Shown: positions 26,588 to 37,041, counted from the stretch's first letter. The stretch: 64,000 nucleotides of DNA from Roseovarius arcticus (GCF_006125015.1 NZ_SZZN01000002.1:1-64000), one strand, 5' to 3'. Notes: generated from the sequence alone by a model not told the origin. A program made the numbers and translations.

Positions 26588-28392
26588 AGCGGATGCTTTT
26601 TTGAACCTCTCAGATTGCCTACAGCGTTCCTTCCAGCCTGGTGGAAGGCTTCGCACTCAGAGCCAAACTCCTGATCTAGCGTGGACTCTATATCGATATG
26701 CCAAGCTGTAAGGTTTTCCCTAAAAACGTGCTCATCAGGAAACTTTCCTAGTTTACCGTGGCCCGCAAGTTCTAGGATTGCGTCGTTGTCGCGAATGTGT
26801 TCGTTGCGGGCGCCTTGGTATTTATCAGGGTTTTCTCGGAACTTCTCTTCGTAACCCGAGTCGCAATCGAAAATTACATGACATGGTATGCTGAAACTCT
26901 TTGCAATTAAGAGCATAAGTGCAAGTGAGCTTTTGCCTTCACAAACAACAATGGAAGCACCAGATTTCTGGAAATCTGATTTCTTACCCGAGAGTCGAAG
27001 GTAGGCCTCGAGACAGGCGAGATCCGATATTCCTTCGACTAGCACAACTTTCTCAGCAAAGAAGATTTCGTTGAATTTCGGTTGTGTTTGGATGGCCAGC
27101 TTTGTTCGCGCCTGATCCTCGTTGTGCAATGCCTTGTCAAAGGCTGTATTGTAATCGCTCAGAATGTTCGAAAACGATGACTTAGACACCGAAACCGATC
27201 CGGACACATTGCGGAACATTTTAATGCCATCAAAGTGCTCGACCTCCACAAAGTAGGGACTGTGCGTCGTGATTAAGACCTGAGCATCACCTTTTGATAG
27301 CTCCATCAGGATTTCAGCGAGATGCCGCGCTTGTGGTGGGTGTTGATACAATTCGGGTTCTTCACACCCTAAGAGCAGCGTTGGGCTGACCGTGCCATCA
27401 ACCGCCATCAGCTCTTGAAGGATAACTAGCAGGAACGAACGCTGTAGTCCGTGACCAAATTTTTCAACATTGTCGAGATAACCTCGCTCAGAGAGTTGAA
27501 CTTGTGCCACAGGTTCTTGAACGGAGACTGACTTTTCGTCTTTCTTCCAGTCCAAAGTTAAGTCGGCGTCAGTCATGACGGCCGCCTGCAACCTTTCTGC
27601 TAACCGGCCCTGCAGCGCGGTCAAGTGGGTCCGTTGATTAGATAAGAGCTTCAAATAGGAATCAAGTGCTTCAGTTCTGATCCGGTCAAGTTCTGCGTCA
27701 TAGTCCATCCCAGATCTGATGGTGTGCTGGATCAGCTTGCCCAGATGAGATGTTTTCGCTTCTTCGGACTCGCTCGAAGCATCCTTGACCGCAGGAACAT
27801 AAACCCAACTGATATGGCGTTGGAATTTGTGTGCGCCTTTACTGACGCCGAAGAATTCGGCACCACTTACAGCTAACTGCTTTTCGGTATCTGGGAGTGC
27901 CTCCTCGTAGTCTGCAAGGGCCGCACGACGATTTTCGTCATTGGTGGCGTTTTCAAGTCCTTTGTGTTTTCCTTGCAGGCGCTTGAAAATATCGCCGCGT
28001 TCCTTCGCGGATTTAGCTTCAAAAAATTCTTTGAATGGAGAGAAGACAAGGCGCTCCCCGCGCACGGACTTCTTGAAAGATCCGTCTGAGTTAGCCGCCA
28101 CTTCCGATTGAACCACAAGAAGACCCGCCCTCACATAGTGACTAAACTCTTCCGCCGCATCGTCACTTAGGTGATGAAAAGTGATCTTGATCACGATAGG
28201 AGCGCTCGTGTCGCGGTTGTGAAAATCTTCTTCTGAAAACGAATTAATTTCTCCGAAAAATACGTTAAGTGCATTCAAGACCGTCGATTTCCCTGACCCG
28301 TTCGGGCCAACAAACGAATTGAACTGCGTGCAATCTAGAGTCTCGCGTTTGATTGATCTAAAATTGTGAATTTCAACACTTTTTATTTTCAA
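26500..28392 (-). CDS. OLD-family ATP-dependent endonuclease
   Basis: A 630-aa protein combining an ABC/SMC-like ATPase and a TOPRIM nuclease. The P-loop GPNGSGKS is at 29-36, with Walker B in LLGCEEPELYQHPP and a switch His in ITTHSPYFVEV. The TOPRIM module contains LVEGISD and HVIFDCDSGYE. Stand-alone (class 1) OLD proteins cut DNA and act in phage exclusion. It is followed on the same strand by nothing within the IS-free stretch and preceded by a KTSC gene, and lies between two other DNA-processing clusters. The frame is complete, ending 13 bp from the IS481 duplication. Confidence 0.9.
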   Translation of the reverse strand: MKIKSVEIHNFRSIKRETLDCTQFNSFVGPNGSGKSTVLNALNVFFGEINSFSEEDFHNRDTSAPIVIKITFHHLSDDAAEEFSHYVRAGLLVVQSEVAANSDGSFKKSVRGERLVFSPFKEFFEAKSAKERGDIFKRLQGKHKGLENATNDENRRAALADYEEALPDTEKQLAVSGAEFFGVSKGAHKFQRHISWVYVPAVKDASSESEEAKTSHLGKLIQHTIRSGMDYDAELDRIRTEALDSYLKLLSNQRTHLTALQGRLAERLQAAVMTDADLTLDWKKDEKSVSVQEPVAQVQLSERGYLDNVEKFGHGLQRSFLLVILQELMAVDGTVSPTLLLGCEEPELYQHPPQARHLAEILMELSKGDAQVLITTHSPYFVEVEHFDGIKMFRNVSGSVSVSKSSFSNILSDYNTAFDKALHNEDQARTKLAIQTQPKFNEIFFAEKVVLVEGISDLACLEAYLRLSGKKSDFQKSGASIVVCEGKSSLALMLLIAKSFSIPCHVIFDCDSGYEEKFRENPDKYQGARNEHIRDNDAILELAGHGKLGKFPDEHVFRENLTAWHIDIESTLDQEFGSECEAFHQAGRNAVGNLRGSKKHPLYVAASMSSAWEAGRKFPVLEKVVTALLA

Positions 28393-28492
28393 GGTAGCAC
28401 CAATATGTAAATGAAAGGGACCGACACATATTTGCCGGCTTAAGGTAATCTCAAGACGCTGTTGAACTCTACGATATCACCGCGCATCTTGG

Positions 28493-28681
28493 TTAGACTC
28501 CGTATTGGTCTCGAATGTGATCATTGAAAAACGTTCCTTTTGACCTTGCTGCAAGGAGCCTCTCGAAGATCGCTTCGGGAACATTGTAATATTCGTACCT
28601 TCCAGATCCCGTGAACCAGATCGAAAGTGTTCCACTGTCCCATTCAATACGAGAGATGGCAGATGAGTTTACGTAGGGCAT
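28493..28681 (-). CDS. KTSC domain protein
   Basis: A 62-aa protein that is essentially one KTSC domain: VNSSAISRIEWDSGTLSIWF, then YEYYNVPEAIFERLLAARSKG and a short acidic end. In larger proteins this domain sits beside lysyl-tRNA synthetase-like or nucleic-acid-binding parts, and single-domain forms are widespread with unknown function. It is 100 bp upstream of the OLD gene on the same strand and may be cotranscribed. Confidence 0.8.
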   Translation of the reverse strand: MPYVNSSAISRIEWDSGTLSIWFTGSGRYEYYNVPEAIFERLLAARSKGTFFNDHIRDQYGV

Positions 28682-28745
28682 TCGGATCTCCGATTAATGG
28701 CGTTTGGACCGTAGATAAAAAGTAGTTGATTAGAATTTCACTGCT

Positions 28746-29753
28746 TTAAGGAGGCATTTTGCCAACTAGCTCAAGAAACTCCAGTTCACCAATTATACGA
28801 ATATCAAAGCCTTCGCTGATAAGTTCTTCGGCCCGACGGTGTTTGGAGCTCTTGGTGTGCCCCACGAGAGTAGCCAAATCTTGTTCACCAACGACGGTCA
28901 ACGTGACCTTTCTGGACATGCCCGCTTTGACAGCAATACCGGCGCCAGCTGCTATAGTTGCAGCTTCGGGCCGGCTGAGAGACAACTGCCCGGTAAAACA
29001 AGCAACGTGTCCGTAGAGTGGCCCGCTTTGGTTGCCCCCAACGGCCACGGAAACCGGATAGTTCTGATTTCGTTGCTTCGCTGTTCTTGCCAAGGCTGTG
29101 AACTTTTCACCTGAGTGAGTCTCTGCAAGAAGAACAACTTCGGCTGCAGCCCGGGCGTCTTCTTCGGCGTCATGGTGATCAAAATCTAAGTTCAGGAACG
29201 TCTTGAGGCTGGCCAATCCGTGGCCTCCATTGCCTTTTAGCTCTGGCCAAGCTGTTCGGGCGATGATGACGCTATCGAGCCAGTTTGTTCGCAGGTTCGG
29301 AATACCGTTCCCTTTGCAAGCAGCATCAAAGGCCCGCTTGTCAAAACTACTGTGCTGGATGAGTGTGTGCCGCTCCAGAAATGGCCTCATTGATCGAAGC
29401 ACCACTTCAAATATCGGCGCACGGCAAACGGCCTCCTCATCAATTCCGTGAAGTTGGACATTGAAGTCGTCGAACCGTTCCTCTGGATCAACCAAGAAAC
29501 TTGCGGTGTGGATCTCGCCAGTAACAGAGACCATCGCTAGGCCAATTTGGCAGATGCTGTAATTGTTGCTGTTGGCGGTTTCTACATCAACGGCCACGAA
29601 CCTAAATGTTCCCGTTTTCAGTAGCTCAAATCTATCACTCGATCCGGGAAGTATCGGGTGCGAGGCTTCGGCTTTATTGTTCTCAACTACTTCTACAGTC
29701 TTGCTGATGGACTTGTCTGTTGTGCCAAAAAGGCGGCGATAAAAATTCGTCAT
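28746..29753 (-). CDS. DEDD 3'-5' exonuclease with C-terminal BRCT domain
   Basis: A 335-aa protein. The DnaQ-like exonuclease domain (about 50-210) has FVAVDVETA (acidic pair), QHSSFDKRAFD, and HDAEEDARAAAEV with the catalytic His/Asp. A BRCT domain follows (about 245-335, GHVACFTGQLSLSRPEAATI and a conserved KHRRAEEL). It resembles the exonuclease-BRCT proteins annotated as polymerase III epsilon-like. A role in DNA end processing or repair is likely. It lies in a minus-strand group with KTSC and OLD genes. Confidence 0.85.
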   Translation of the reverse strand: MTNFYRRLFGTTDKSISKTVEVVENNKAEASHPILPGSSDRFELLKTGTFRFVAVDVETANSNNYSICQIGLAMVSVTGEIHTASFLVDPEERFDDFNVQLHGIDEEAVCRAPIFEVVLRSMRPFLERHTLIQHSSFDKRAFDAACKGNGIPNLRTNWLDSVIIARTAWPELKGNGGHGLASLKTFLNLDFDHHDAEEDARAAAEVVLLAETHSGEKFTALARTAKQRNQNYPVSVAVGGNQSGPLYGHVACFTGQLSLSRPEAATIAAGAGIAVKAGMSRKVTLTVVGEQDLATLVGHTKSSKHRRAEELISEGFDIRIIGELEFLELVGKMPP

Positions 29754-29982
29754 GAAATACCTCTGGCTGTAAGGTTAGGGGATGGAATGCCAAGGATCAA
29801 TGCAGCCAATTTGAATTCGGCATGGCAATACGATGCAAAGCGTACTTGCATTGCTGACGATGCCCCTTAGCAACTGATTAAGCTTTGTCGGGCTGCTTTG
29901 TACGGGTTTCAGAAATTGCTGGTTTGCAGGCACATCTTCAAAGATCTACGGTGGTGTACAAGAGATTTTAGGAGCTTTTCTG

Positions 29983-31101
29983 GTGCGATTTCTTCATACA
30001 GCCGATCTTCACCTCGCAAAGCCCTTCGGTCGTTTCGACGCTGACACACAGGCGGCGCTACGCACAGCTCGTCTCGGTGCCTTAAGGCGTCTCGGTGATG
30101 CGGCGCGGACCGGCAAAGCTGAGCTCATATTGATTGCCGGAGATACCTTCGACGCCGAAGCGCCGCCCTCTAAGGTTGTCCGTCGCGCACTTGATGTCAT
30201 GAGCGAATTCGCAGACCTGCTGTGGGTACTCTTGCCAGGCAATCACGACAGCCTGGCTGCTGTTGATCTTTGGGAACGCATTGAACGTGACAAGCCCGAC
30301 AACGTGATCCTTGCTCTAACACCTGACATTATCGAAATCGGCGATCACGTAGCGATCCTTCCAGCCCCGCCCACAGTGCGGAACCCTGGCGTAGACCTTA
30401 CGAACTGGATGACAGATGCGCAAACCGGTCAACGTTCCAGGATAGGTTTGGCACATGGCGGCATTCTGGATTTTGGCAGCGAAGAGGGCACAGTTGCGGT
30501 CATTCAACCGGATCGGGCAGAACAGTCTAAACTCGACTATTTGGCACTCGGCGATTGGCACGGCCAAAAATCAATCACGCCACGGACGTGGTATTCGGGC
30601 AGTCCTGAGGCCGACAGCTTCAAAGGGCATTCCCAAGCGGGTGCGCTGCTTGTCGAGATTGCAGCACCCGGAGACGTCCCGCAGGTGACACCCGTTCCGA
30701 TTGGGCAATTTGACTGGCGACTTCTGGCGCTCGACTTCTTTGCGGGCACGGACCCTGCCCAACAGTTGATAGAAGCACTTCCAGCTTCGGATCGGGACAA
30801 AATGCTGGTTCGGTTTGAGGCGTCAGGGCGACTTGGTCTGCTCGAACAAAGCCAGCTTCGGGATACGTGTAACCGGATCGTTGACGACTTTCATTATTTC
30901 GAGATGATCCTAGATGGATTGGGTATTGAACAGGCCGTCGATGATCTTGATTTGATTGCAACGGGAGGCGCGTTGCGGGCGGCTGCGGACAGCTTGTTCG
31001 AAGCGACGGACCTTCAGGGGCGGACAGCTGAGGATGTCCAGATCGCTCAAATCGCTTTGACGCATCTCTTCCATGTTGCCCAACAGGAACCGTCCCAATG
31101 A
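29983..31101 (+). CDS. Mre11/SbcD-like metallophosphoesterase (DNA repair exonuclease)
   Basis: A 372-aa calcineurin-fold nuclease subunit. The metal-binding motifs appear in order: HTADLHLAKPF (D-x-H), IAGDTFDAE, LPGNHDS, LAHGG and LGDWHG. It should process DNA ends with the ATPase encoded next, whose ATG overlaps its stop by 4 bases. It resembles SbcD and Bacillus YhaO. The GTG start at 29983 is preceded by AGGAG at proper spacing. Downstream of the divergent exonuclease/BRCT gene. Confidence 0.9.
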   Translation: MRFLHTADLHLAKPFGRFDADTQAALRTARLGALRRLGDAARTGKAELILIAGDTFDAEAPPSKVVRRALDVMSEFADLLWVLLPGNHDSLAAVDLWERIERDKPDNVILALTPDIIEIGDHVAILPAPPTVRNPGVDLTNWMTDAQTGQRSRIGLAHGGILDFGSEEGTVAVIQPDRAEQSKLDYLALGDWHGQKSITPRTWYSGSPEADSFKGHSQAGALLVEIAAPGDVPQVTPVPIGQFDWRLLALDFFAGTDPAQQLIEALPASDRDKMLVRFEASGRLGLLEQSQLRDTCNRIVDDFHYFEMILDGLGIEQAVDDLDLIATGGALRAAADSLFEATDLQGRTAEDVQIAQIALTHLFHVAQQEPSQ

Positions 31102-33740
31102 AATTGCGGAAGCTTGAGTTGACGAATGTACGTCGTTTCGGCGGGCAAAAAGCGCAGCTGGGACCTTTTGGTGATGGTTTGACAACCATCACGGCAGAGA
31201 ACGAGGCTGGAAAGTCGACATTCCTCGACGCGCTACATGCCTTGTTCTTTGTGCCACACGGATCATCCTCGCAAGAGGTGAAGAACCTGCAACCTTATTC
31301 AGGCGGTGCCGCGTGCGTTGCGGCTGTTGTGGAAATAGACGGAAAGGATTTTCGTGTTGAGAAGTCCTTCTTGGCACAGAAGTCGGCAAAAATAATCGAT
31401 TGCTCAAACGGACAAGTCATCAAGCAACAAGGCGATGCTGAGGCTTGGATTGAGGACAACATCAACAAGATGAACAAAGGGCCTGCCGGTCTTCTTTGGG
31501 TACGGCAGGGGGCAACCCATGTTGATCCAGAAGGCAAAGACAAAGACGCCAGCAACGTGGCTGCGCGCCGCGACTTGATGTCTAGTGTGCGAGGTCAGAT
31601 TGATGCAGTGACTGGCGGGCGGCGTATGGATAAGATCGTCGAACAGTGCCGCAAAGAACTAGATGCCTTAGCCACCAAAGGTCTTAAAGCAAAGGCTGGA
31701 AGCCCGTGGAAAGCAATCGAGGACAACATTGATGTATTGCTCGGGCGTAAGGAGCGGCTTGAGGCAGATGTTAAAGTTCTGTCGCAGGCTCTAGTGGTCA
31801 AACGGCAGGCCAAATCGCGCCTGCACACATTGCACGATCCGCTAAAACAGAAAGCTCAGATTGAGCAACTCGCTTTGGCCGAAGAGGCTTATCAAAAGGC
31901 ACAGCAGCACGATCGCAGTGTAACGGACGCCGATAGAGCGCTCCAATTGATCGTAGCTGAAAAAAACCAGCTGATCCGCCAAATAAAAGACATTTCCGAC
32001 ACAAAGGATCGCCGTCAGCAGCTCGTTAATGAGATCACGCAGAAAGAGGCGAAGACGTCTGATCTTCGGACTGCGCAAAGCAAGTCAGACAAAACGCTAA
32101 CGGACGCAAAGGCGGTGATCGCGCAGAAAGAAGTGAAGCGACGCGATCTGGTTGAATCTCTGAGTGCTGCGCGCGCGACCGAAAAATCCCGCCGCAAGTG
32201 GGACCGTCTGCGCGCGCTTGCCGATCTCGCCCGCCAGCGTTTGGCGCCACAGAAAAAGCTGCACGATGCGGATGTGATTTTGGGACGTACTGAAATTACA
32301 CAGATTGACCTTGATCACCTTGTTGATCTTGGTCGGCGTATCAGCGTCGCACATGAGCAGCGTCGCGCACAATTTGCCAGCTTCTCAGTCCAGCCATCAG
32401 CAGCGGGCACCGTTGAATGCGACGATGTGGCGCTTGAACCTGACAAGGAAACGCTGATTGATCGTCCGATCGCGCTGAAACTCTCAAGCTTTGGCACCAT
32501 CAATCTCTCTCCAGCGGCGGGGGCGGGGAAGGGTATCGAGGACCCAGACGCGTTAGCAGTAGACCAAGATGCAGCCCTTCAAGCGTTTGGTGTTCAAACA
32601 GTGCAAGATGCTCGCAGTGCCTTTAATGCGCGTCAAAGTGCGGCGAATGACAAGGCTGTGGCCTTAGCGGAAATCAGAGGGCTAGCGCCTGATGGCATCG
32701 AGGCATTGAATGAGGAATGGCAGGCACTCTGCAAAGATCTGGAGCATGCGCCAGATGATCAGCCCCCAGACCCAGCTGGCCCACAACCTGGGGACCTTTC
32801 GGCTGAGCAGATCGAAGAACAGATAACAGACCTTGATGATGATGTTGAGGACCTCAGGTCCAACATCCAAGCGCTTCAAACAGCCGCCACGCAGGCAGCA
32901 AACGATGTGGCCGAGGCCAGTGGTGTGCTGAACCATCTTCTGGAGGAACAGACCTCGTTGGCAAAGCCGCTGGGTGAAGACGCCGCCCTTGCCGCATTAC
33001 AAGCATCCCGTGACGAGGAGGCTACGAAAGAAGGAGCGGCAGTCCGAACCCTCGCGGTACTTAAGCAAAATGCGCCCGATCTGGACGTGGCGCGATCCAC
33101 CCATGAACGTATGCTCAGTGCCGAGAAAGCAGATCGCGACGAAATCAACAAACTGGAACGCGAGCTTGCACGCTTGGACGGGGCAATTGAGACGCAATCC
33201 GAAGGTGCGGTTGAAGAAAAGCTCGCAGAGGTCGTAGACCAGCTTGAGAAGTCATTGGAGCGCGCCAAGCGATATGAGCTGCAAGCGAAGGCCTTGAACA
33301 TGCTCATCGCGCATCTTGATGAAGCACGAAGAGATGCACAGGAAACCTATTTCGAACCGATCCGCAACGAACTACGCCCGCTGCTGGCGCAGTTGCATGC
33401 CGGGGCTGATTTTGAACTCGATCCAGACAAGATGCTTGTTGGTAAGATCATCCGCAACGGTGTCGAAGACGACATTAGCGTTTTATCAGGTGGTGCCTAT
33501 GAGCAGATTGCTATCCTGACCCGATTGGCGTTCGCAAAGTTGTTTGCGAAACAAGGCAGGCAGGTGCCCCTAATCCTTGATGACGCGCTGGTACACACAG
33601 ATGACGAACGGATTTCAACGATGTTCAATATGCTGTCGCACGCAGCGAAGGATCAGCAAATTATTGTGCTGAGCTGTCGTACCAGGGCTTTTTCTGATCT
33701 AGGTGGGACGAGGGCGTTCATCGAAACTGAGGCAATTTAG
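31098..33740 (+). CDS. Rad50/SbcC-like (YhaN-like) coiled-coil ATPase
   Basis: An 880-aa SMC-like ATPase. The N-terminal half-ATPase has ITAENEAGKSTFLDALHALF. Long charged coiled coils follow in two blocks separated by a Pro-rich central segment (around residues 550-570). The C-terminal half has signature LSGGAYEQIA and Walker B LILDDALVHTDD. The central region shows no CxxC zinc hook, unlike Rad50/SbcC, as in YhaN-type proteins. It partners the metallophosphoesterase upstream (ATGA overlap) for ATP-driven DNA end resection. Confidence 0.88.
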   Translation: MKLRKLELTNVRRFGGQKAQLGPFGDGLTTITAENEAGKSTFLDALHALFFVPHGSSSQEVKNLQPYSGGAACVAAVVEIDGKDFRVEKSFLAQKSAKIIDCSNGQVIKQQGDAEAWIEDNINKMNKGPAGLLWVRQGATHVDPEGKDKDASNVAARRDLMSSVRGQIDAVTGGRRMDKIVEQCRKELDALATKGLKAKAGSPWKAIEDNIDVLLGRKERLEADVKVLSQALVVKRQAKSRLHTLHDPLKQKAQIEQLALAEEAYQKAQQHDRSVTDADRALQLIVAEKNQLIRQIKDISDTKDRRQQLVNEITQKEAKTSDLRTAQSKSDKTLTDAKAVIAQKEVKRRDLVESLSAARATEKSRRKWDRLRALADLARQRLAPQKKLHDADVILGRTEITQIDLDHLVDLGRRISVAHEQRRAQFASFSVQPSAAGTVECDDVALEPDKETLIDRPIALKLSSFGTINLSPAAGAGKGIEDPDALAVDQDAALQAFGVQTVQDARSAFNARQSAANDKAVALAEIRGLAPDGIEALNEEWQALCKDLEHAPDDQPPDPAGPQPGDLSAEQIEEQITDLDDDVEDLRSNIQALQTAATQAANDVAEASGVLNHLLEEQTSLAKPLGEDAALAALQASRDEEATKEGAAVRTLAVLKQNAPDLDVARSTHERMLSAEKADRDEINKLERELARLDGAIETQSEGAVEEKLAEVVDQLEKSLERAKRYELQAKALNMLIAHLDEARRDAQETYFEPIRNELRPLLAQLHAGADFELDPDKMLVGKIIRNGVEDDISVLSGGAYEQIAILTRLAFAKLFAKQGRQVPLILDDALVHTDDERISTMFNMLSHAAKDQQIIVLSCRTRAFSDLGGTRAFIETEAI

Positions 33741-34020
33741 AAAGTTAGATCGTGTCAGTTGGGAGCTGACGTATAGGGGATTTGTCGCAACCCAGTTTAG
33801 AATGAGTGTCGAAATTTTTAAATGGTGAGACGCCGCTTGCAATGAAAACAATCACTTAGCATTTTTCATTGTTGAGACTGGGCAAGAGCGATAGCCGACC
33901 TTCGCTGCGGGGCGCACGAACTGGTAAGATGCGGGACGAAGCTGCCTTTGACAAGCGTAAACCCAGCGACTACTTTCAGCAGTCAAGATAGGTCATCTAT
34001 GCAAGAGGCAGCCCGTTCTC

Positions 34021-36285
34021 TCACCACTGGATGCTGAACCCTGCTGTTAGGCCAAGTCCTGAGCTGCCGTTGCTGCTGAGAGATTCACGATACGAGACTT
34101 CACCGTAGATTGCCTTGTTATCATCCCAAAACTTTGAGCCACCGAGGCCGATCTCAGCCCACGTGTGGTTGTAGTTTGCGCCCAAAGATGCCCCGGCCAC
34201 GTTGACAGAGCTTGCGCTGGAGAAGTCACGCACCAGATTGCCGATAGCATAATACTTTTCCGGGCCACCATCCGTGTCAAGGTATTCGTGCTCATATGCG
34301 AGGCCCAATCGGCCAATCAGGCTATCTCGGCTACCAATATCAACAGCGCTACCCGCACCGTCCGTAAACGAATCCCCATCAATGCTGGACCAGATCAATT
34401 GCGCTTGAGGAATAAGCGATACGGTGTCGTGCAGTGCCAACCGTTTGCCCATCTCAACGCTCAAACCATAGCCCATAGCATCCTGGTCGGATGCAAGATC
34501 AGTGCCGTTAGCTGCATAGTCCCCACTTAACCAGTTCAGCTGTGCCTGAGCATCAAAGAAAAGCCCGTCTTGGCCATACCAGGTTGCCGTTGCTCCAAGC
34601 CCGTAGCCGTCACCTTTGATGCTCCCATTTCCCATGGCATTTGTGACCGTGCTATTCACAGTACCGTACTGACCTGTAATGCCAAAGACCCACTGACCAT
34701 TGTCGCCAACTTCTGCCAAAGCGTCATAGCCAAATTGTAGACCTCCGGAACTTCCGTCAATCGACGCCCCACTTGTGCTGCTGGACGGCGTAACGTCAAA
34801 CCGGTCCCCATAGGCACGTAGCCACGCGCCGTGTACGATCTGCCTGTCTCCTGCTACTTTTGTGAGGTATCGCCGTTGGCTGACTCGCTGTTCGAGCGAC
34901 GGCAGGTCAACGAGAGTGCCTAAAACAAACGGCGCAGATTCGTAAACACTGCCGACTGAGTTTGCGCCTATGCTGGCCAAGAACCATTGGCTTCCCAACA
35001 AACTGAGATCATAGTTGAACGCGCCAGCTGCTACCGGACCGCCTGCAAGCGTAAAGTCTCCCGCAGCTGTCGTTCCAGTGACATCCACGACCAATACGTT
35101 ATTGCCCGTGGACGCTCCTGAGGAGACGTTTGCAACGGAAATCGCCGTTCCAGCGCCAGTCACGCTCCCCCCAACGGTTAGCGTATCTGCCGTGTCGGTC
35201 GCAAAATCCACGTCAACATGAAGCAGACCACCGCCGGAATAACTGCCAGACATACTGAAGGTATCCCCGACCACACCATTTAGCGTCGATACTACGCCGT
35301 TGTTGGATAAATTGCCGGTTAGGGCAAAACCGCCTGCCGCATTGAGAATGCCTCCATTTAACAAACTCAGGCCGGTTCCAGGGTCAGATCCAACAGATAA
35401 AATTGGACTAAAGCTGAGCGATCCACCGTCAACAATTATAGTTTCCCAATTGATATAATTCGCACCATTAACTGCTGCGGATGCGCCGCGAATGGTCAGA
35501 ACATCGATTAGGCCATCCGCCGAAGAAAAGTCATCGCCGCCATCAAAGATTCCAGTAAATGCGCCCAGATTAAAGCTGCTTTCCACAAGCGCGGTATCAG
35601 ATCCGTCGGTGCCATTTGTATGCCCCGGCCCATCGTCCATGAAAATCGAACCAGCAATGGACCCCGACCTTAAAATCAGTTGGTCTGAACCACCCTCGAA
35701 GATTACATTGCTACCCATTGCGGTGCCATCGAGTGTCAGAATGTCGTTTCCGCTGCCCGATGAAAAAATGCCGCCGATAGAACCACCGAAAAGATTGATG
35801 GTATCATTCCCCTGTTCGGCATTCAAAACCCCGTCGATCTGCGCGGTGCCCGACATGTTAAATACATTGTTTCCGGCCCCGAGGTTGACGCTGCCAATGC
35901 GCCCCCCTGTAAATGTAACGTCATCCCCATCCGTGAAAAGCCCGATGATATGACCACCGTTCATTACGAATGTATCAAAGCCAGAGCCCTGATCGAGGCT
36001 AACCAAACTACCCCCGGTCATTGTGAAGCTGTCGACACCGGCACCGGTGTTGATTGCAGGCGTTACAGGGCCGCCAACAACACAGTTTGTTGTGTCAGCA
36101 TTGCCGACTGACGTAGTTACACAGGCAGCATGGGCCGGGCTAACCAGTGAAACGAGCATCATCCCTGACGCAATGTTTAATACCAAGCCTACCCATTTCA
36201 CAATACGACCTGCTGCGTACCATGATCTCGCACCATACCCGATAAATGTGAACTTCTGAGGCAATAGTAACTCCTTCATTCGCAA
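34021..36285 (-). CDS. Autotransporter outer-membrane beta-barrel protein
   Basis: A 754-aa surface protein (type Va secretion). A long charged N-terminus precedes the signal segment VGLVLNIASGMMLVSLVSPAHA with an AHA-A cleavage site near residue 53. A passenger of Gly/Asn/Asp-rich beta-helix repeats (such as GGSIGGIFSSGSGNDILTL) runs to about 450. The C-terminal autotransporter barrel (about 490-754) ends in FSIQW, the expected aromatic terminus. No protease or lipase motif was seen in the passenger, so adhesion or shielding is more likely. Single gene. Confidence 0.88.
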   Translation of the reverse strand: MRMKELLLPQKFTFIGYGARSWYAAGRIVKWVGLVLNIASGMMLVSLVSPAHAACVTTSVGNADTTNCVVGGPVTPAINTGAGVDSFTMTGGSLVSLDQGSGFDTFVMNGGHIIGLFTDGDDVTFTGGRIGSVNLGAGNNVFNMSGTAQIDGVLNAEQGNDTINLFGGSIGGIFSSGSGNDILTLDGTAMGSNVIFEGGSDQLILRSGSIAGSIFMDDGPGHTNGTDGSDTALVESSFNLGAFTGIFDGGDDFSSADGLIDVLTIRGASAAVNGANYINWETIIVDGGSLSFSPILSVGSDPGTGLSLLNGGILNAAGGFALTGNLSNNGVVSTLNGVVGDTFSMSGSYSGGGLLHVDVDFATDTADTLTVGGSVTGAGTAISVANVSSGASTGNNVLVVDVTGTTAAGDFTLAGGPVAAGAFNYDLSLLGSQWFLASIGANSVGSVYESAPFVLGTLVDLPSLEQRVSQRRYLTKVAGDRQIVHGAWLRAYGDRFDVTPSSSTSGASIDGSSGGLQFGYDALAEVGDNGQWVFGITGQYGTVNSTVTNAMGNGSIKGDGYGLGATATWYGQDGLFFDAQAQLNWLSGDYAANGTDLASDQDAMGYGLSVEMGKRLALHDTVSLIPQAQLIWSSIDGDSFTDGAGSAVDIGSRDSLIGRLGLAYEHEYLDTDGGPEKYYAIGNLVRDFSSASSVNVAGASLGANYNHTWAEIGLGGSKFWDDNKAIYGEVSYRESLSSNGSSGLGLTAGFSIQW

Positions 36286-37041
36286 AGCTGCGCACCTTTA
36301 GTCGACCGATAACAATGTCTACTTTTTTAGCACCGGCCGCCAAAAGTTGGCTGAGACATAATTGGAAATAGATGAAATTCACACAAAAATTCTGAATGTA
36401 GTTTCATTTTCAAAAAGACCGCTTCCCAAATATCACTGTGGATGCCTTGACCTGAATGTATTGATACAGGTCAGCAGCCGCAGCGCCTATAACGGGCACA
36501 TTGGGCTCTTTCAAGACCTTCGCTGCTATCTGCACGAACGGCTGCTTCAGCGAAATCGCGGGGTTGATGACGGCGTCCGAGGTAGATCATGTGGTTACTT
36601 CTGCCCCGAAGCAGGGGGTCGGGTTTTACATATTTTTACCAGCTGATCAAAAACGCATAATAGTCAATATGTTCAAGAGTCGTAGTTAGGATAAGTCCGA
36701 GTTATCGTAACCAAGTTCGGCGGTGCCGGATCTAAGCTCGGCCGATCGTCTGGTTACGGTAGGGCAGGGGGGCCAATCGCGATAGCAGATGCTTCTGTTG
36801 ACCCCCACCATGATGGCCCAGAGGCGCATTATTGGTCTTGGAGCACAACAGGAACCGTGCGGATATGCGAGCTTGTGGGCGTCACCGACCAGACGAGCAT
36901 GGCCACATAGAGAGGCATCGCAATGGCGGCTCGACCGATTGTCCGTAAAGCTGCTTCATGCCCGCCTGTCCGCTCATATTGTTCGCAACGCTGCTACTGC
37001 GCCGTCTTGCTCTATCCTCCCCAGGGGGATACGACTTTACT
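36286..37041. other. Long intergenic region before the nickel module
   Basis: No convincing gene in 750 bp. A 62-codon frame starting with TTG at 36501 and ending at 36689 (including SEVDHVVTSAPKQGVGFYIF) has protein-like composition but no start or Shine-Dalgarno of quality and may be a remnant. The autotransporter's promoter should lie in the first 100-200 bases, and the operator of the next gene at the right end. Confidence 0.35.
37014..37030. promoter_or_regulatory. CsoR/RcnR-type operator candidate
   Basis: ATCCTCCCCAGGGGGAT is an imperfect dyad with paired C- and G-tracts, the hallmark of operators bound by DUF156 metal sensors. It lies 12 bp before the start codon of such a sensor gene, so negative autoregulation of the efflux operon is likely. 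Confidence 0.6.

Noticed and set aside
30620..31192. 190-codon frame antisense to the metallophosphoesterase gene
   Set aside because: Overlaps a clearly coding, motif-rich gene on the other strand and has no recognisable domain.
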